A stretch of 6,424 nucleotides of DNA from an uncultured Taibaiella sp. GTDB lineage: Bacteria; Bacteroidota; Bacteroidia; Chitinophagales; Chitinophagaceae. The notes under the pieces are model-generated. The model saw nothing but the letters and a program-made list of their open reading frames with translations. It searched no databases and was not told the origin of the DNA. The DNA lies in assembly GCA_937871155.1 (NCBI GenBank), contig CALMXV010000298.1, positions 1-6,424 on the forward strand, read 5' to 3'. Of this stretch, positions 1-6,424 are shown piece by piece (positions within the stretch are counted from its first letter, which is position 1; every line of letters begins with the position of its first letter). A program made the position numbers and the translations under genes.

Positions 1-49
1 ACGAGATAATGGTCGGTGACTGGAGTTCAGACGTGTGCTCTTCCGATCT
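1..49 (+). other. Untrimmed Illumina P7/TruSeq Read 2 adapter (artefact, not genomic)
   Basis: Positions 1-7 (ACGAGAT) are the 3' end of the Illumina P7 oligo. Positions 8-15 (AATGGTCG) sit where the 8-nt i7 index goes. Positions 16-49 match the whole 34-nt TruSeq Read 2 adapter, from GTGACTGGAGTTC to GCTCTTCCGATCT. This order of P7 tail, index, adapter and then insert is exactly the library-molecule structure. Genomic sequence therefore begins at about position 50, where the sprA frame resumes with recognisable SprA residues. The stretch has no biological meaning and should be trimmed. Confidence 0.98.
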
Positions 50-1789
50 TATTACTTCACCCGGGCTTTGAAGGGAGAATTGATAACGGCGCCATTGATT
101 CCTTCCTAATTCTAATCGAGCAAAACGCAATATGGTACTATCTTCAAAGCCATTGAGGTACATACGCAAAAAGCGGATAGAGCGAAAGTCATTTATGTTA
201 CCTACTCGTTGTTGAAACTCTCTTATAGGAATTTTAAATTGATACCAGGTTTCTTGTTCTGTATTTCCATTAGGCAACTTCACATAAGGGCTTTGTTTAT
301 TTACAATGAAGTTAGAGCCTACTTGCATCTTTGTAGGGTTAATATCTATTCGGTATTGGTAGTAGTCTTCTGACTCACTTAGTGTATTATCTCTATTGAT
401 ATCTTCTGCATCCGGCAGGTTGGTAGCAGCATTGGAAAATGCTTGGGCTTGTGTAGTAACCGGAGAGTTGCCTTGTGTATTATTAAAGTGTTTATAACGT
501 GCAAGTATTCTAGTACCTGAATTGTCATAATCTACACTTCTATAGTATTGGTAATTATCTCCGGCAGGGTCATTTTGTATAAACGATAAAGTTTGAGGAT
601 CCGTAATCTTTCCCATCAGGGCATTTAGATAATCTTTAAATCGTTCTTTTTCTTCTTCATCATCCAAGCCATCTAATCCCACATCTTGCACGGCTCTTGC
701 TGCAGGGTCGTTATCAAAAGCACGTACTACTTGAGTTTGAAGTTGAGGTATGTTTCCCCAGTTGCTAGCACTTAGTTGATCCGGATCTTTAGGATAAGGA
801 ATACCATTTTCAAAAAACTTTCTAGAGTCTTTCAATACATCTTCAGATACATTTCCTAAGTTGATGTATAAGCTACCTCCTGTAGAAGATGTTTTATTGA
901 TAAATGGATCTAACAACCAAAATTCGATAAACTCCACATTGGATTGTTCCAAATCACTATACTCAATAGAGCGCTGGATACCTCCCCATCTTGTACGTGG
1001 ATTCAGTAAACGGCCTTTAGCATCTACTCCTGATGTATCATAGTTATACGGCCCACGTTCTTGCGGGTAAAAACCTAAGTCAAGTGTACTCAATCCGGAT
1101 TGTAAGGCGTTGTTGATATTCTGTTGAGGGAAGATATCACGAAGCTGCACCAAACGAATATAGTGTTGGTCGGGGTCATTCTTAACGTAATCTGGCAAGC
1201 CAGCGGTATTGTCGAGTAAGGTAGGTTCTAACATATACCAAGCTAGCTTACCTCTATTGTAGCCGTATCGAAGGTCGTTGATATAGCTGGCTTCAGGAAA
1301 GAGTAGCATACCATTGGCATCACGTGCACCCGCGGGTGTAGAAGCCAGAGACCAAGCTTGTGCCGGTAGCTTTAAATCAATTGAACTACGGGTTCCTTCA
1401 AAATCATCAATATAAACAGCTCCTTCAGGATCAAGTGTATTGATTTGCTTTGGATGTCCGGGAAACAATCCTGCAACTTCTGCTGAGCCTGAGATAAAGG
1501 AGGTAGCCGTAGTGGAGTATAAAGGCAATTTATCTAACGCTCGAGTCAAAGCAGGGAACTCTGATTGATAATTGGCATCAAATCCTAAGACGGTATTCTT
1601 GATGGGGTCTTCTCCGAAAGATGTTTTTTGAGTAAACGGTATTTCTTTTAATCGCATTACCGTACTACCTACAGACAAGTTGTTGTTGACATAGTAGTCG
1701 AAACGACTAGCCATGAAGTTTTGGGTTTGGAAATTAAACGTAGCATTATCTTCATATTGAATGTTGATAGGCATACCTGAGTTTAAAAT
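50..1789 (-). CDS. sprA: SprA (Sov), T9SS outer-membrane translocon: middle section after a frameshift, C-terminus cut by contig end
   Basis: This is the continuation of sprA in the next reading frame. I translated it codon by codon from 1789 to 50 and found about 580 codons with no stop. It starts ILNSGMPINIQYEDN, directly continuing the upstream fragment. Family-typical motifs follow in order: DDFEGTR (1408-1388), WYMLEP (1240-1223), QDVGLDGLDDEEE (688-650), LPDAEDINRDN (418-386), FKIPIREF (238-215) and IRFLRMYLNGFEDS (178-137). SprA is the very large outer-membrane beta-barrel through which T9SS cargo leaves the cell; in gliding species it is also needed for motility. The family is usually about 2,400 residues, so roughly 1,100 C-terminal residues are missing off the left edge. 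The first ATG in this frame is at 1774-1772, but that is an internal Met, not a true start. A frame run to position 2 would include 16 adapter-encoded residues. The identification is firm; whether the gene works in the cell is not known. Confidence 0.9.
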
Positions 1790-1803
1790 ACCGAGTTTAA
1801 AAT
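1775..1803 (-). repeat. Tandem 15-nt/14-nt direct repeat in sprA holding the frameshift
   Basis: On the plus strand, 1775-1789 (ACCTGAGTTTAAAAT) is followed directly by 1790-1803 (ACCGAGTTTAAAAT). The second copy is identical except that it lacks one base between CC and GAG. On the coding strand an intact pair would encode ILNSG-ILNSG, a segment that from memory is repetitive in SprA proteins generally. The one-base shortfall in the 1790-1803 copy is what puts the upstream frame onto a TAA. The missing base is either an A (TCA GGT) or a G (TCG GGT); both restore Ser-Gly. Confidence 0.85.
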
Positions 1804-3897
1804 CTTAATTCTACCCAAGCCATAGTCAATTTGATAGTCTTGGTTTTCTATTAATTTTTGTCCGCCGGCAGATACACTTACAGAGCCCTGAGGTATATTA
1901 AAACCTCCTAAAAATATCTCAGAAGATGAGGCTGATTTGTACGTTCCTTTGATTACGTAGCGGTTTTGTTGTTGAAACTGTCGAGCAATGGTTTTGGTAG
2001 AGTCGTACAAGATGTTGTATTGATACAGTCGTTCCAATTCAGGATTCCCATTGGTGATAGCAGCTAAGTCTTTTCCAAAAGGTTCTAAAACGGGGAAGAT
2101 AATTTTACCTTGTTGCGAGTTGATAGTGATGCCTTCTATATAATCAAAGATACCATCCGACTGTGGGTCGTTTTGTGCATTTAATCGATCTAGATTTAAG
2201 ATAGTCAGTAAAGGGACACCAGCTTTAGGGCTTCTGTTATCAGGGATATATCTCTTTTCTCCACCACCCGGGTCTTGGTATAATACATTCAACCTAAAGT
2301 CTTCTTTACTTAACCCATATCCTCCAAGTGCATACACATTCTTCATCATCAAATCCCAAATTGGAAGTGATGGAAATGCGGCTGTTCCTTTTAATAATTT
2401 AAGGTACATTACTTTGGCTTGGGTGGAATCCGGTGGTAAGTCTTCAGCAAACTCCCCTACTTGATATACACGTCCGTTGTAAGTATAACGGTAAGCAACT
2501 GCAAGGATATCATCTGCATTCAGCGTAGTGTTGATAGAGAGATAGCCTAATTGAGGATTGAATGTATATTCAGAAGTATTCAATTTCCGCGCTGTTGATC
2601 GTTCGAAATCGATGCGTTGATTTAAGCCCAAACTGTTTACCACAAAGTCTGTAGCATTTTGTTGTAAGCGAGCGTTGGGATTAGCCAACAATCGGTCATA
2701 GAGATTGTTCTTTCTATTATCCGGTAGCGTATCATTAAAAGCACCTGCAGGCAAGGTTGGGTTGTGTGGAAATCTTTCACCCAGATCTGCAAATGCCATC
2801 ACATCTCGTACTCCTTCAATGGCACCGGTTCGATTGGTCACCCAAATTTCTATTTTATTTATCGAGACAAGTGAGTTAATCAACGGAAAGTTGGCAAGTG
2901 CTTCATTGTAACGATAACGAAAGTATTGTCCAATGAGGAAGTGTTTGTTTTCTTCGTATTCATCCGCTTTGATGGCGAAGTTTTGAGTTTGAGAGCCGCC
3001 TTGTATTGTAGTAGATTGCCGCTTGGAGCGTTGTTGAGATACAACAGAGGTCACCCATAACTTTCCAAATTGCAATTGTGTTTTTAACCCAAATAAAGAT
3101 TGTACACCGGATATCAAGTTGCTTTTTAATGGGAAGCTGACATTACCGGCTTCCACTTTCTTTAATATTTCATCTTCCTTACCGGTATATTCGAGCTTCT
3201 GCGCATTCTGATTATCAAAAGTGGCTTTTGTGTTTTGATTGATGTTAAGTTTCAACTTATCACCTACAGTTGCCAGTAAGTTGATGTTCATCTGTAGGTC
3301 GAAGTCGAAGATGCCGTATTTACGGGCACTTTGCACTAACATCGGGTTCTGAATATTTTGCCATTGCCCCCCAATGGTTACATCCACATTACCTTGTGGG
3401 CGTACTTGTATCTGAGTGCCTCCAAATATTCTATCAAAAAGGCCTTCCTTATACATAGTAGGCAATTGAGGCTTTTTGTTGAATAAGGTAAGGGCATCCA
3501 AACGACGTTTCCAATAGTTTTGTTCGTCTTGTTCACCACGGTATTTTAAGTACTCATCTAAAGTGAGGTAAGTAGGGTTTCTAAAATATTGTTCTCCTAT
3601 TTTTTCTGTGAGATAGTAGTTGTTATCGTCTGTATTGTACTCGTATTGCTTTTGAATATTGGAAGGGTCTTTTAGGTCTAGTGAGTTGGAAAGTTGATCC
3701 ACGCTAGGGTCTCCGGTACGATCGTGTAATGGAAAATGAAGCTTCGGAGAATCCGACTTTTTAGAAGGAGTATCTTGGGGTGGTGGTGCCGGGTCGTCAT
3801 ATACAAAAGGATGACGAAAGCCATGTGCTGCTACATGTGCTATAGCAACTATGACTATGATAGATAATAAAAACTTTACACCAAAATTGTCCTTCAA
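1783..3897 (-). CDS. sprA: SprA (Sov), T9SS outer-membrane translocon: N-terminal 704 residues, ended early by a frameshift
   Basis: This encodes the N-terminal part of the T9SS translocon. Residues 1 to about 24 form a signal peptide with a hydrophobic core (FLLSIIVIVAIAHVAA), followed by a proline-rich linker at about 34-46. From about residue 105 the SprA pattern begins: NPTYLTLDEYLKYR (107-120), RPQGNVDVTIGG (166-177), INLLATVGDKLKLNINQNTK (205-224), GNVSFPLKSNLISGVQSLFG (251-270) and NKIEIWVTNRTG (347-358). The alternating amphipathic stretches fit a beta-barrel. The fragment ends ...KILNSVF and stops at 1785-1783, although the protein plainly continues in another frame (entry 50-1789). 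The start is a TTG at 3897-3895. It is the only start-like codon between the in-frame ruvA stop and the signal peptide, with GGAAG 4 nt upstream. The gene lies 12 nt after ruvA, so it is probably co-transcribed with it. Family assignment is near certain; the cause of the break (error or mutation) is open. Confidence 0.93.
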   Translation of the reverse strand: MKDNFGVKFLLSIIVIVAIAHVAAHGFRHPFVYDDPAPPPQDTPSKKSDSPKLHFPLHDRTGDPSVDQLSNSLDLKDPSNIQKQYEYNTDDNNYYLTEKIGEQYFRNPTYLTLDEYLKYRGEQDEQNYWKRRLDALTLFNKKPQLPTMYKEGLFDRIFGGTQIQVRPQGNVDVTIGGQWQNIQNPMLVQSARKYGIFDFDLQMNINLLATVGDKLKLNINQNTKATFDNQNAQKLEYTGKEDEILKKVEAGNVSFPLKSNLISGVQSLFGLKTQLQFGKLWVTSVVSQQRSKRQSTTIQGGSQTQNFAIKADEYEENKHFLIGQYFRYRYNEALANFPLINSLVSINKIEIWVTNRTGAIEGVRDVMAFADLGERFPHNPTLPAGAFNDTLPDNRKNNLYDRLLANPNARLQQNATDFVVNSLGLNQRIDFERSTARKLNTSEYTFNPQLGYLSINTTLNADDILAVAYRYTYNGRVYQVGEFAEDLPPDSTQAKVMYLKLLKGTAAFPSLPIWDLMMKNVYALGGYGLSKEDFRLNVLYQDPGGGEKRYIPDNRSPKAGVPLLTILNLDRLNAQNDPQSDGIFDYIEGITINSQQGKIIFPVLEPFGKDLAAITNGNPELERLYQYNILYDSTKTIARQFQQQNRYVIKGTYKSASSSEIFLGGFNIPQGSVSVSAGGQKLIENQDYQIDYGLGRIKILNSVF

Positions 3898-3906
3898 ATT
3901 ACTTCC
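3897..3906 (-). promoter_or_regulatory. Possible ribosome binding site fixing the TTG start of sprA
   Basis: On the coding strand GGAAG (3906-3902) precedes TTG (3897-3895) by 4 nt. Shine-Dalgarno signals are often weak or absent in Bacteroidota, so this is modest support. It matters because no ATG or GTG is available between the in-frame ruvA stop (3912-3910) and the signal peptide. Translational coupling with ruvA across the 12-nt gap is another way the start could be recognised. Confidence 0.4.
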
Positions 3907-3909
3907 GGT

Positions 3910-4488
3910 TTATAATACTCGTAATGCTTGTTTAATTAAGTCTTCTACAGATAGGTCGTCTGTAGGAACTATCTTTTTAATAGCAGCTTCAGCTACTGCT
4001 TTTCCAATACCTAAATTCACTAAAGCTATTAACGCATCTTCTCTTATTGTATTGTGTTTATCTACGGGCAAATCTGTTCTTAGTTTAGGGCTTACTAGTT
4101 TTCCTTTTAATTCTAAAACGATACGTTGTGCTGTTTTGCTTCCTATACCTTTTACTTTTTCCAACGCCTTAATGTCTTCCGAAAAAATAGCTTGCTCCAA
4201 TTCTGCAGGAGTCATAGATGATAATATAATTCTTGCAGTACCGGCACCCACACCATTAATGGCGATTAGTTTCCTAAAAGTATCTCTTTCTGCTTCATCC
4301 GCAAATCCATATAGTGTCCAAGCATCTTCTCTTATTTGCAAATGAATATAAAATCGAAAAGAGGATTCGTGTTGAATACGGGTATAGGTTGGTAAAGTAA
4401 TATTCAATTCATAGCCTACACCGTTTACATCCAAATGCACCATTGAGGGTGTTTTCAACTGTAAGGTTCCTTGTAGATATGCAAACAT
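3910..4488 (-). CDS. ruvA: Holliday junction branch migration protein RuvA
   Basis: RuvA is a cytoplasmic tetramer that binds four-way DNA junctions and loads the RuvB motor; with RuvC it resolves recombination intermediates. The 192 residues are full length (E. coli RuvA has 203). The three domains appear in order. The N-terminal OB-fold (about 1-62) includes VGYELNI (24-30) and the conserved IREDAWTLYGF (52-62). The second domain has two helix-hairpin-helix motifs for DNA binding, INGVGAGTARII (77-88) and VKGIGSKTAQRIVLEL (112-127). A short charged linker (about 133-147) leads to the C-terminal RuvB-contacting domain (about 148-192, DALIALVNLGIGKAVAEAAI and onward). The start is an ATG giving the usual MFAYLQG beginning. 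The gene stops 12 nt before the sprA start in the same frame, an adjacency common in Bacteroidota. No ruvB or ruvC is in the window. Nothing looks damaged, and the identification is secure. Confidence 0.97.
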   Translation of the reverse strand: MFAYLQGTLQLKTPSMVHLDVNGVGYELNITLPTYTRIQHESSFRFYIHLQIREDAWTLYGFADEAERDTFRKLIAINGVGAGTARIILSSMTPAELEQAIFSEDIKALEKVKGIGSKTAQRIVLELKGKLVSPKLRTDLPVDKHNTIREDALIALVNLGIGKAVAEAAIKKIVPTDDLSVEDLIKQALRVL

Positions 4489-4505
4489 AATGACGATAGT
4501 GCTTT

Positions 4506-4538
4506 AAAAAAATAACGGTATGCGTTGCACATACCGTT
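4506..4538 (-). terminator. Intrinsic (rho-independent) terminator after the PorG-like gene
   Basis: A perfect 9-bp inverted repeat, AACGGTATG (4514-4522) and CATACCGTT (4530-4538), encloses a 7-nt loop. On the minus strand it is followed by A and then seven T residues (4512-4506), the classic stem plus U-tract. The plus-strand side has A-rich sequence and no T-tract, so it works in one direction only. It lies 29 nt after the stop codon of the gene at 5548-4568. Unusually, it ends only 17 nt before the ruvA ATG, so it also sits in the immediate ruvA leader region. Confidence 0.85.
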
Positions 4539-4567
4539 GGTAAAAATATAAAAAAACAAAGTACTTT

Positions 4568-5548
4568 TTAATACCACCAAGGTACTTTTTTACCTGGAAT
4601 TTTGAAGATTAAAGTAAGTCCAAAAGTGCTGTAAGAATCATTGTTGCTTGAGTTTCCACGTTTTTCTCCTGCACTATGTGCCGGTAAGTGTTTATTGATC
4701 AACCAAGTTTTATCTTGCATTTCTTTTGCTAGAGCTGCTTTCTCCGGTGTCAAGTATTTACTATACATAGCCGGGTCAACATAGTCGCCACTTACATTAT
4801 CTAGGTAGTCTGTGAAGGTATAACGATACAACCATTCTACTCCTAACGATAAGCGCTTTCCGATATCCCAACGTACTCCTAAACCAGCAGGTACCACTAT
4901 TTGCCAAAGGCTATATTTTGGAGGGGCTCCTTTATAAATTCCGGAGCTAAGACCTGTACCTTCTACATTTAAGTCATATAAATCTACATAACCTCTGTTC
5001 ACATAGTTACGGTCTATGTATTCCGCTTGAGGCTTGAAGTGCATACCGGCAACACCAAATAATAATAAAGGTTGAAAACGACGCATTGCGGAGCGACTTT
5101 CCGGATTGAACCGTAAAGGGGCTATTTCAAACAAGAAACTTCCTTCCCAAGTATTCGCTCGGATACTTTGATTGCGCAAGTACCGTTGATAGCTGTCATC
5201 TTCAATATTAGCTGCTGTTTGAGCCTTAGATTTATTCCACATATCCGTGGCATATAACGTACCATAATAGCCGCCTATTCTAAATGCAAATGAAGGATGT
5301 GCTGAATATCTAAAAAATAAGCCGCCCATAAAGCAAGGCTTTTTCGTGTATTCGGAATTGTCGTAGTGATCCAATATAGACTTCGTGCCTACATCACCCC
5401 ATAAATCTAACAAGCCAATACTAGTGCCCATTGACCAACCACGAGGCTCTACATATTCACTCGAAATACCTATTTGTGCATTTGTAGTTGCTGCCGTTGT
5501 AAAAAGTAGTCCGGCAGCTATTATGCTTCGGATAAATGTCTTCCGCAT
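4568..5548 (-). CDS. Outer-membrane beta-barrel protein, DUF6089 family (PorG-like)
   Basis: The protein has 326 residues with a clear Sec signal peptide (MRKTFIRSII, a hydrophobic core, then cleavage likely after A24 in TNA-Q). The rest alternates short amphipathic strands and loops, as in a small outer-membrane barrel: GGLFFRYSAHPSFAFRIGGY (75-94), WEGSFLFEIAPLRF (134-147), LLLFGVAGMHFKPQAEY (161-177), VVPAGLGVRWDIGKRLSLGV (218-237) and a final strand, TFGLTLIFKI (308-317). The segment YRYTFTDYLDNVSGDYVDP (241-259) is the strongest family marker. It resembles the R-x-TFTDYLDDVS pattern I recall from DUF6089 proteins, the family that includes PorG, the T9SS outer-membrane partner of the PorK/PorN ring. 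Bacteroidota often carry several DUF6089 paralogues, so this may be a relative rather than PorG itself. The gene follows the crotonase by 35 nt and is closed by a terminator. A role in T9SS is inferred from the family and from nearby sprA. Confidence 0.72.
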   Translation of the reverse strand: MRKTFIRSIIAAGLLFTTAATTNAQIGISSEYVEPRGWSMGTSIGLLDLWGDVGTKSILDHYDNSEYTKKPCFMGGLFFRYSAHPSFAFRIGGYYGTLYATDMWNKSKAQTAANIEDDSYQRYLRNQSIRANTWEGSFLFEIAPLRFNPESRSAMRRFQPLLLFGVAGMHFKPQAEYIDRNYVNRGYVDLYDLNVEGTGLSSGIYKGAPPKYSLWQIVVPAGLGVRWDIGKRLSLGVEWLYRYTFTDYLDNVSGDYVDPAMYSKYLTPEKAALAKEMQDKTWLINKHLPAHSAGEKRGNSSNNDSYSTFGLTLIFKIPGKKVPWWY

Positions 5549-5583
5549 GTACTTTAATGTTTTAGCGTTCCAAGATAAAAAAA

Positions 5584-6363
5584 TTATTCGCCTTTAAAAA
5601 TAGCTTTTCTTTTTTCTAAAAAAGCATTTACGCCTTCTTTCATGTCCAAAGTAGCAAATAATTTTCCAAATCTATCAATTTCATTATTAAAACCATTGCT
5701 TTCTGCCATTGCTGCTTCATTCACACAAGCTATTACAGCAGCTATTGCCAATGGTGCTTTTGTTTGAATTTTTTGAGCAATTTTTTTGGCTTCTACTAAT
5801 AAATCTGCAATAGGGAATATATGATTGACCAAGCCTCTTTCTTTGGCTTCAGCAGCTCCAATCATATCTCCTGTCATCATCAGTTCCATCGTTTTTCCTT
5901 TACCTATTAGTTGAGTTAAACGCTGAGTGCCTCCATAACCTGGTATTAATCCTAGGTTCACTTCCGGTTGTCCAAATTTAGCGTTTTCGCTGGCTACCCT
6001 GAAATGACAAGCCATAGCCAATTCGCAACCGCCGCCTAAGGAAAATCCATTAACCGCAGCTATCACCGGCTTCGGACTATTTTCAATTTTATCAAAAACT
6101 AAGTCTTGCCCTCTTTGTGCTAAAGCCGCGCCACCGGCAGCTTCCAACGCGGTAAACTCAGAAATATCTGCACCTGCAACAAAGGCTTTTTCTCCAGCAC
6201 CCGTTAAGATGATCGTGCTAACGGCTTTGTCTGCTATAGCCGCATCCATCGCTTTTCCGAGTTCTTCAATGACCTCTTTATTCAATGCATTCATCTTTTC
6301 CGGACGATTAATCGTAATGACTAGGGTTCCTTCTTGTAGTTCTGTCAATAATGTTTGGTACAT
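5584..6363 (-). CDS. Enoyl-CoA hydratase/isomerase (crotonase) family protein
   Basis: This is a 259-residue cytoplasmic enzyme of the crotonase superfamily, the normal length for a single-domain short-chain enoyl-CoA hydratase, which adds water across the double bond of a trans-2-enoyl-CoA. The N-terminal INRPEKMNALN (18-28) is the usual CoA-site signature. KAFVAGADISEF (59-70) forms the first oxyanion-hole segment, and G111 in the GGGCELAMAC stretch (110-119) supplies the second backbone NH. Both catalytic acids of true hydratases appear to be present: E114 (GGCE) and E134 (FGQPE), 20 residues apart as are Glu144 and Glu164 in rat mitochondrial hydratase. IPGYGGTQRL (140-149) follows as expected. 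The start is an ATG giving MYQTLLTEL. It is the first gene of the minus-strand run and lies 35 nt before the PorG-like gene, so the two may share a transcript. Fatty-acid or amino-acid breakdown, or 3-hydroxybutyryl-CoA dehydration, are possible roles; the sequence does not decide the substrate. Confidence 0.93.
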   Translation of the reverse strand: MYQTLLTELQEGTLVITINRPEKMNALNKEVIEELGKAMDAAIADKAVSTIILTGAGEKAFVAGADISEFTALEAAGGAALAQRGQDLVFDKIENSPKPVIAAVNGFSLGGGCELAMACHFRVASENAKFGQPEVNLGLIPGYGGTQRLTQLIGKGKTMELMMTGDMIGAAEAKERGLVNHIFPIADLLVEAKKIAQKIQTKAPLAIAAVIACVNEAAMAESNGFNNEIDRFGKLFATLDMKEGVNAFLEKRKAIFKGE

Positions 6364-6424
6364 GTTTAAACTTAGTTATTCTGGTTAAGTGGTTAAAAAA
6401 AATGAGTTTAAATGAGGAAGGTTA

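Noticed and set aside
1780..1800. Programmed -1 ribosomal frameshift in sprA at the TTTTAAA run
   Set aside because: The coding strand contains TTTTAAA, which looks like a slippery heptamer, but it is in the wrong register (zero frame reads GTA TTT TAA). Slipping there would also not give the expected Ser-Gly-Ile-Leu. An indel explains the data better.
50..3897. Decayed sprA pseudogene
   Set aside because: Apart from the single-base lesion both halves are open, well conserved in motif order and free of other stops, unlike a gene that has been decaying for long.
3851..4345. 164-codon open frame on the plus strand opposite ruvA
   Set aside because: It is antisense to a secure full-length ruvA. 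Its translation is rich in Ser/Leu/Ile, as expected from the complement, and resembles no family I know.
4557..4580. Bacteroidota-type promoter (TTG ... TAnnTTTG) before ruvA
   Set aside because: On the minus strand TACTTTG (4563-4557) is one base short of the -7 consensus, and the nearest TTG is only 14 nt upstream, less than the usual spacing of about 19-21 nt. It is too weak to annotate.
5385..5597. 70-codon plus-strand frame opposite the start of the PorG-like gene
   Set aside because: It overlaps a gene with a clear signal peptide on the other strand and has no recognisable motif. The same applies to short plus-strand frames at 861-1043 and 2705-2911 inside sprA.
6402..6424. Start of a divergent plus-strand gene (ATG at 6402, MSLNEEG...)
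   Set aside because: Only seven codons are visible before the window ends, which is too little to tell a gene from chance. The rest of 6364-6424 is AT-rich spacer with an 8-bp palindrome (GTTTAAAC, 6364-6371) and no convincing promoter.

Overview
The window looks like a contig end from a low-GC member of the Bacteroidota, probably close to Chitinophagaceae or another Chitinophagia/Sphingobacteriia group. The reasons are a SprA-type type IX secretion (T9SS) translocon gene, a DUF6089/PorG-like outer-membrane barrel, the ruvA-sprA adjacency typical of the phylum, and AT-rich spacers. The family placement is inferred from protein style only.

All recognisable genes lie on the minus strand. In transcription order (right to left) they are: a crotonase/enoyl-CoA hydratase (6363-5584); a 35-nt gap; a PorG-like DUF6089 outer-membrane protein (5548-4568); a strong intrinsic terminator hairpin (4538-4506); ruvA (4488-3910); a 12-nt gap; and sprA (from 3897 running off the left edge). 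Coding density is very high and no stretch over 300 bases lacks a gene. The only sizeable non-coding pieces are 4489-4567, which holds the terminator, and the right end 6364-6424, where I see no gene that can be supported.

Two things are wrong or odd at the left. First, positions 1-49 are not genomic: they match the Illumina P7 tail, an 8-nt index and the TruSeq Read 2 adapter, so real sequence starts near position 50. Second, sprA is split by a one-base frameshift at about 1790-1793. The reading frame from 3897 stops at 1783-1785, and the next frame is open with no stop from about 1790 to the edge and carries the following SprA residues. Joined, they give about 1,280 residues of a protein usually near 2,400, so roughly the C-terminal half lies beyond the contig. 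The lesion sits in a tandem pair of units, 15 nt and 14 nt, that encode ILNSG-ILNSG.

Functionally the window mixes housekeeping (RuvA, Holliday-junction processing; a crotonase, acyl-CoA metabolism) with protein secretion across the outer membrane (SprA, and possibly the PorG-like protein). I found no mobile element, CRISPR array, RNA gene or clearly undescribed system. The main points for a second look are the adapter, the sprA frameshift, and the terminator hairpin that lies just 17 nt before ruvA.
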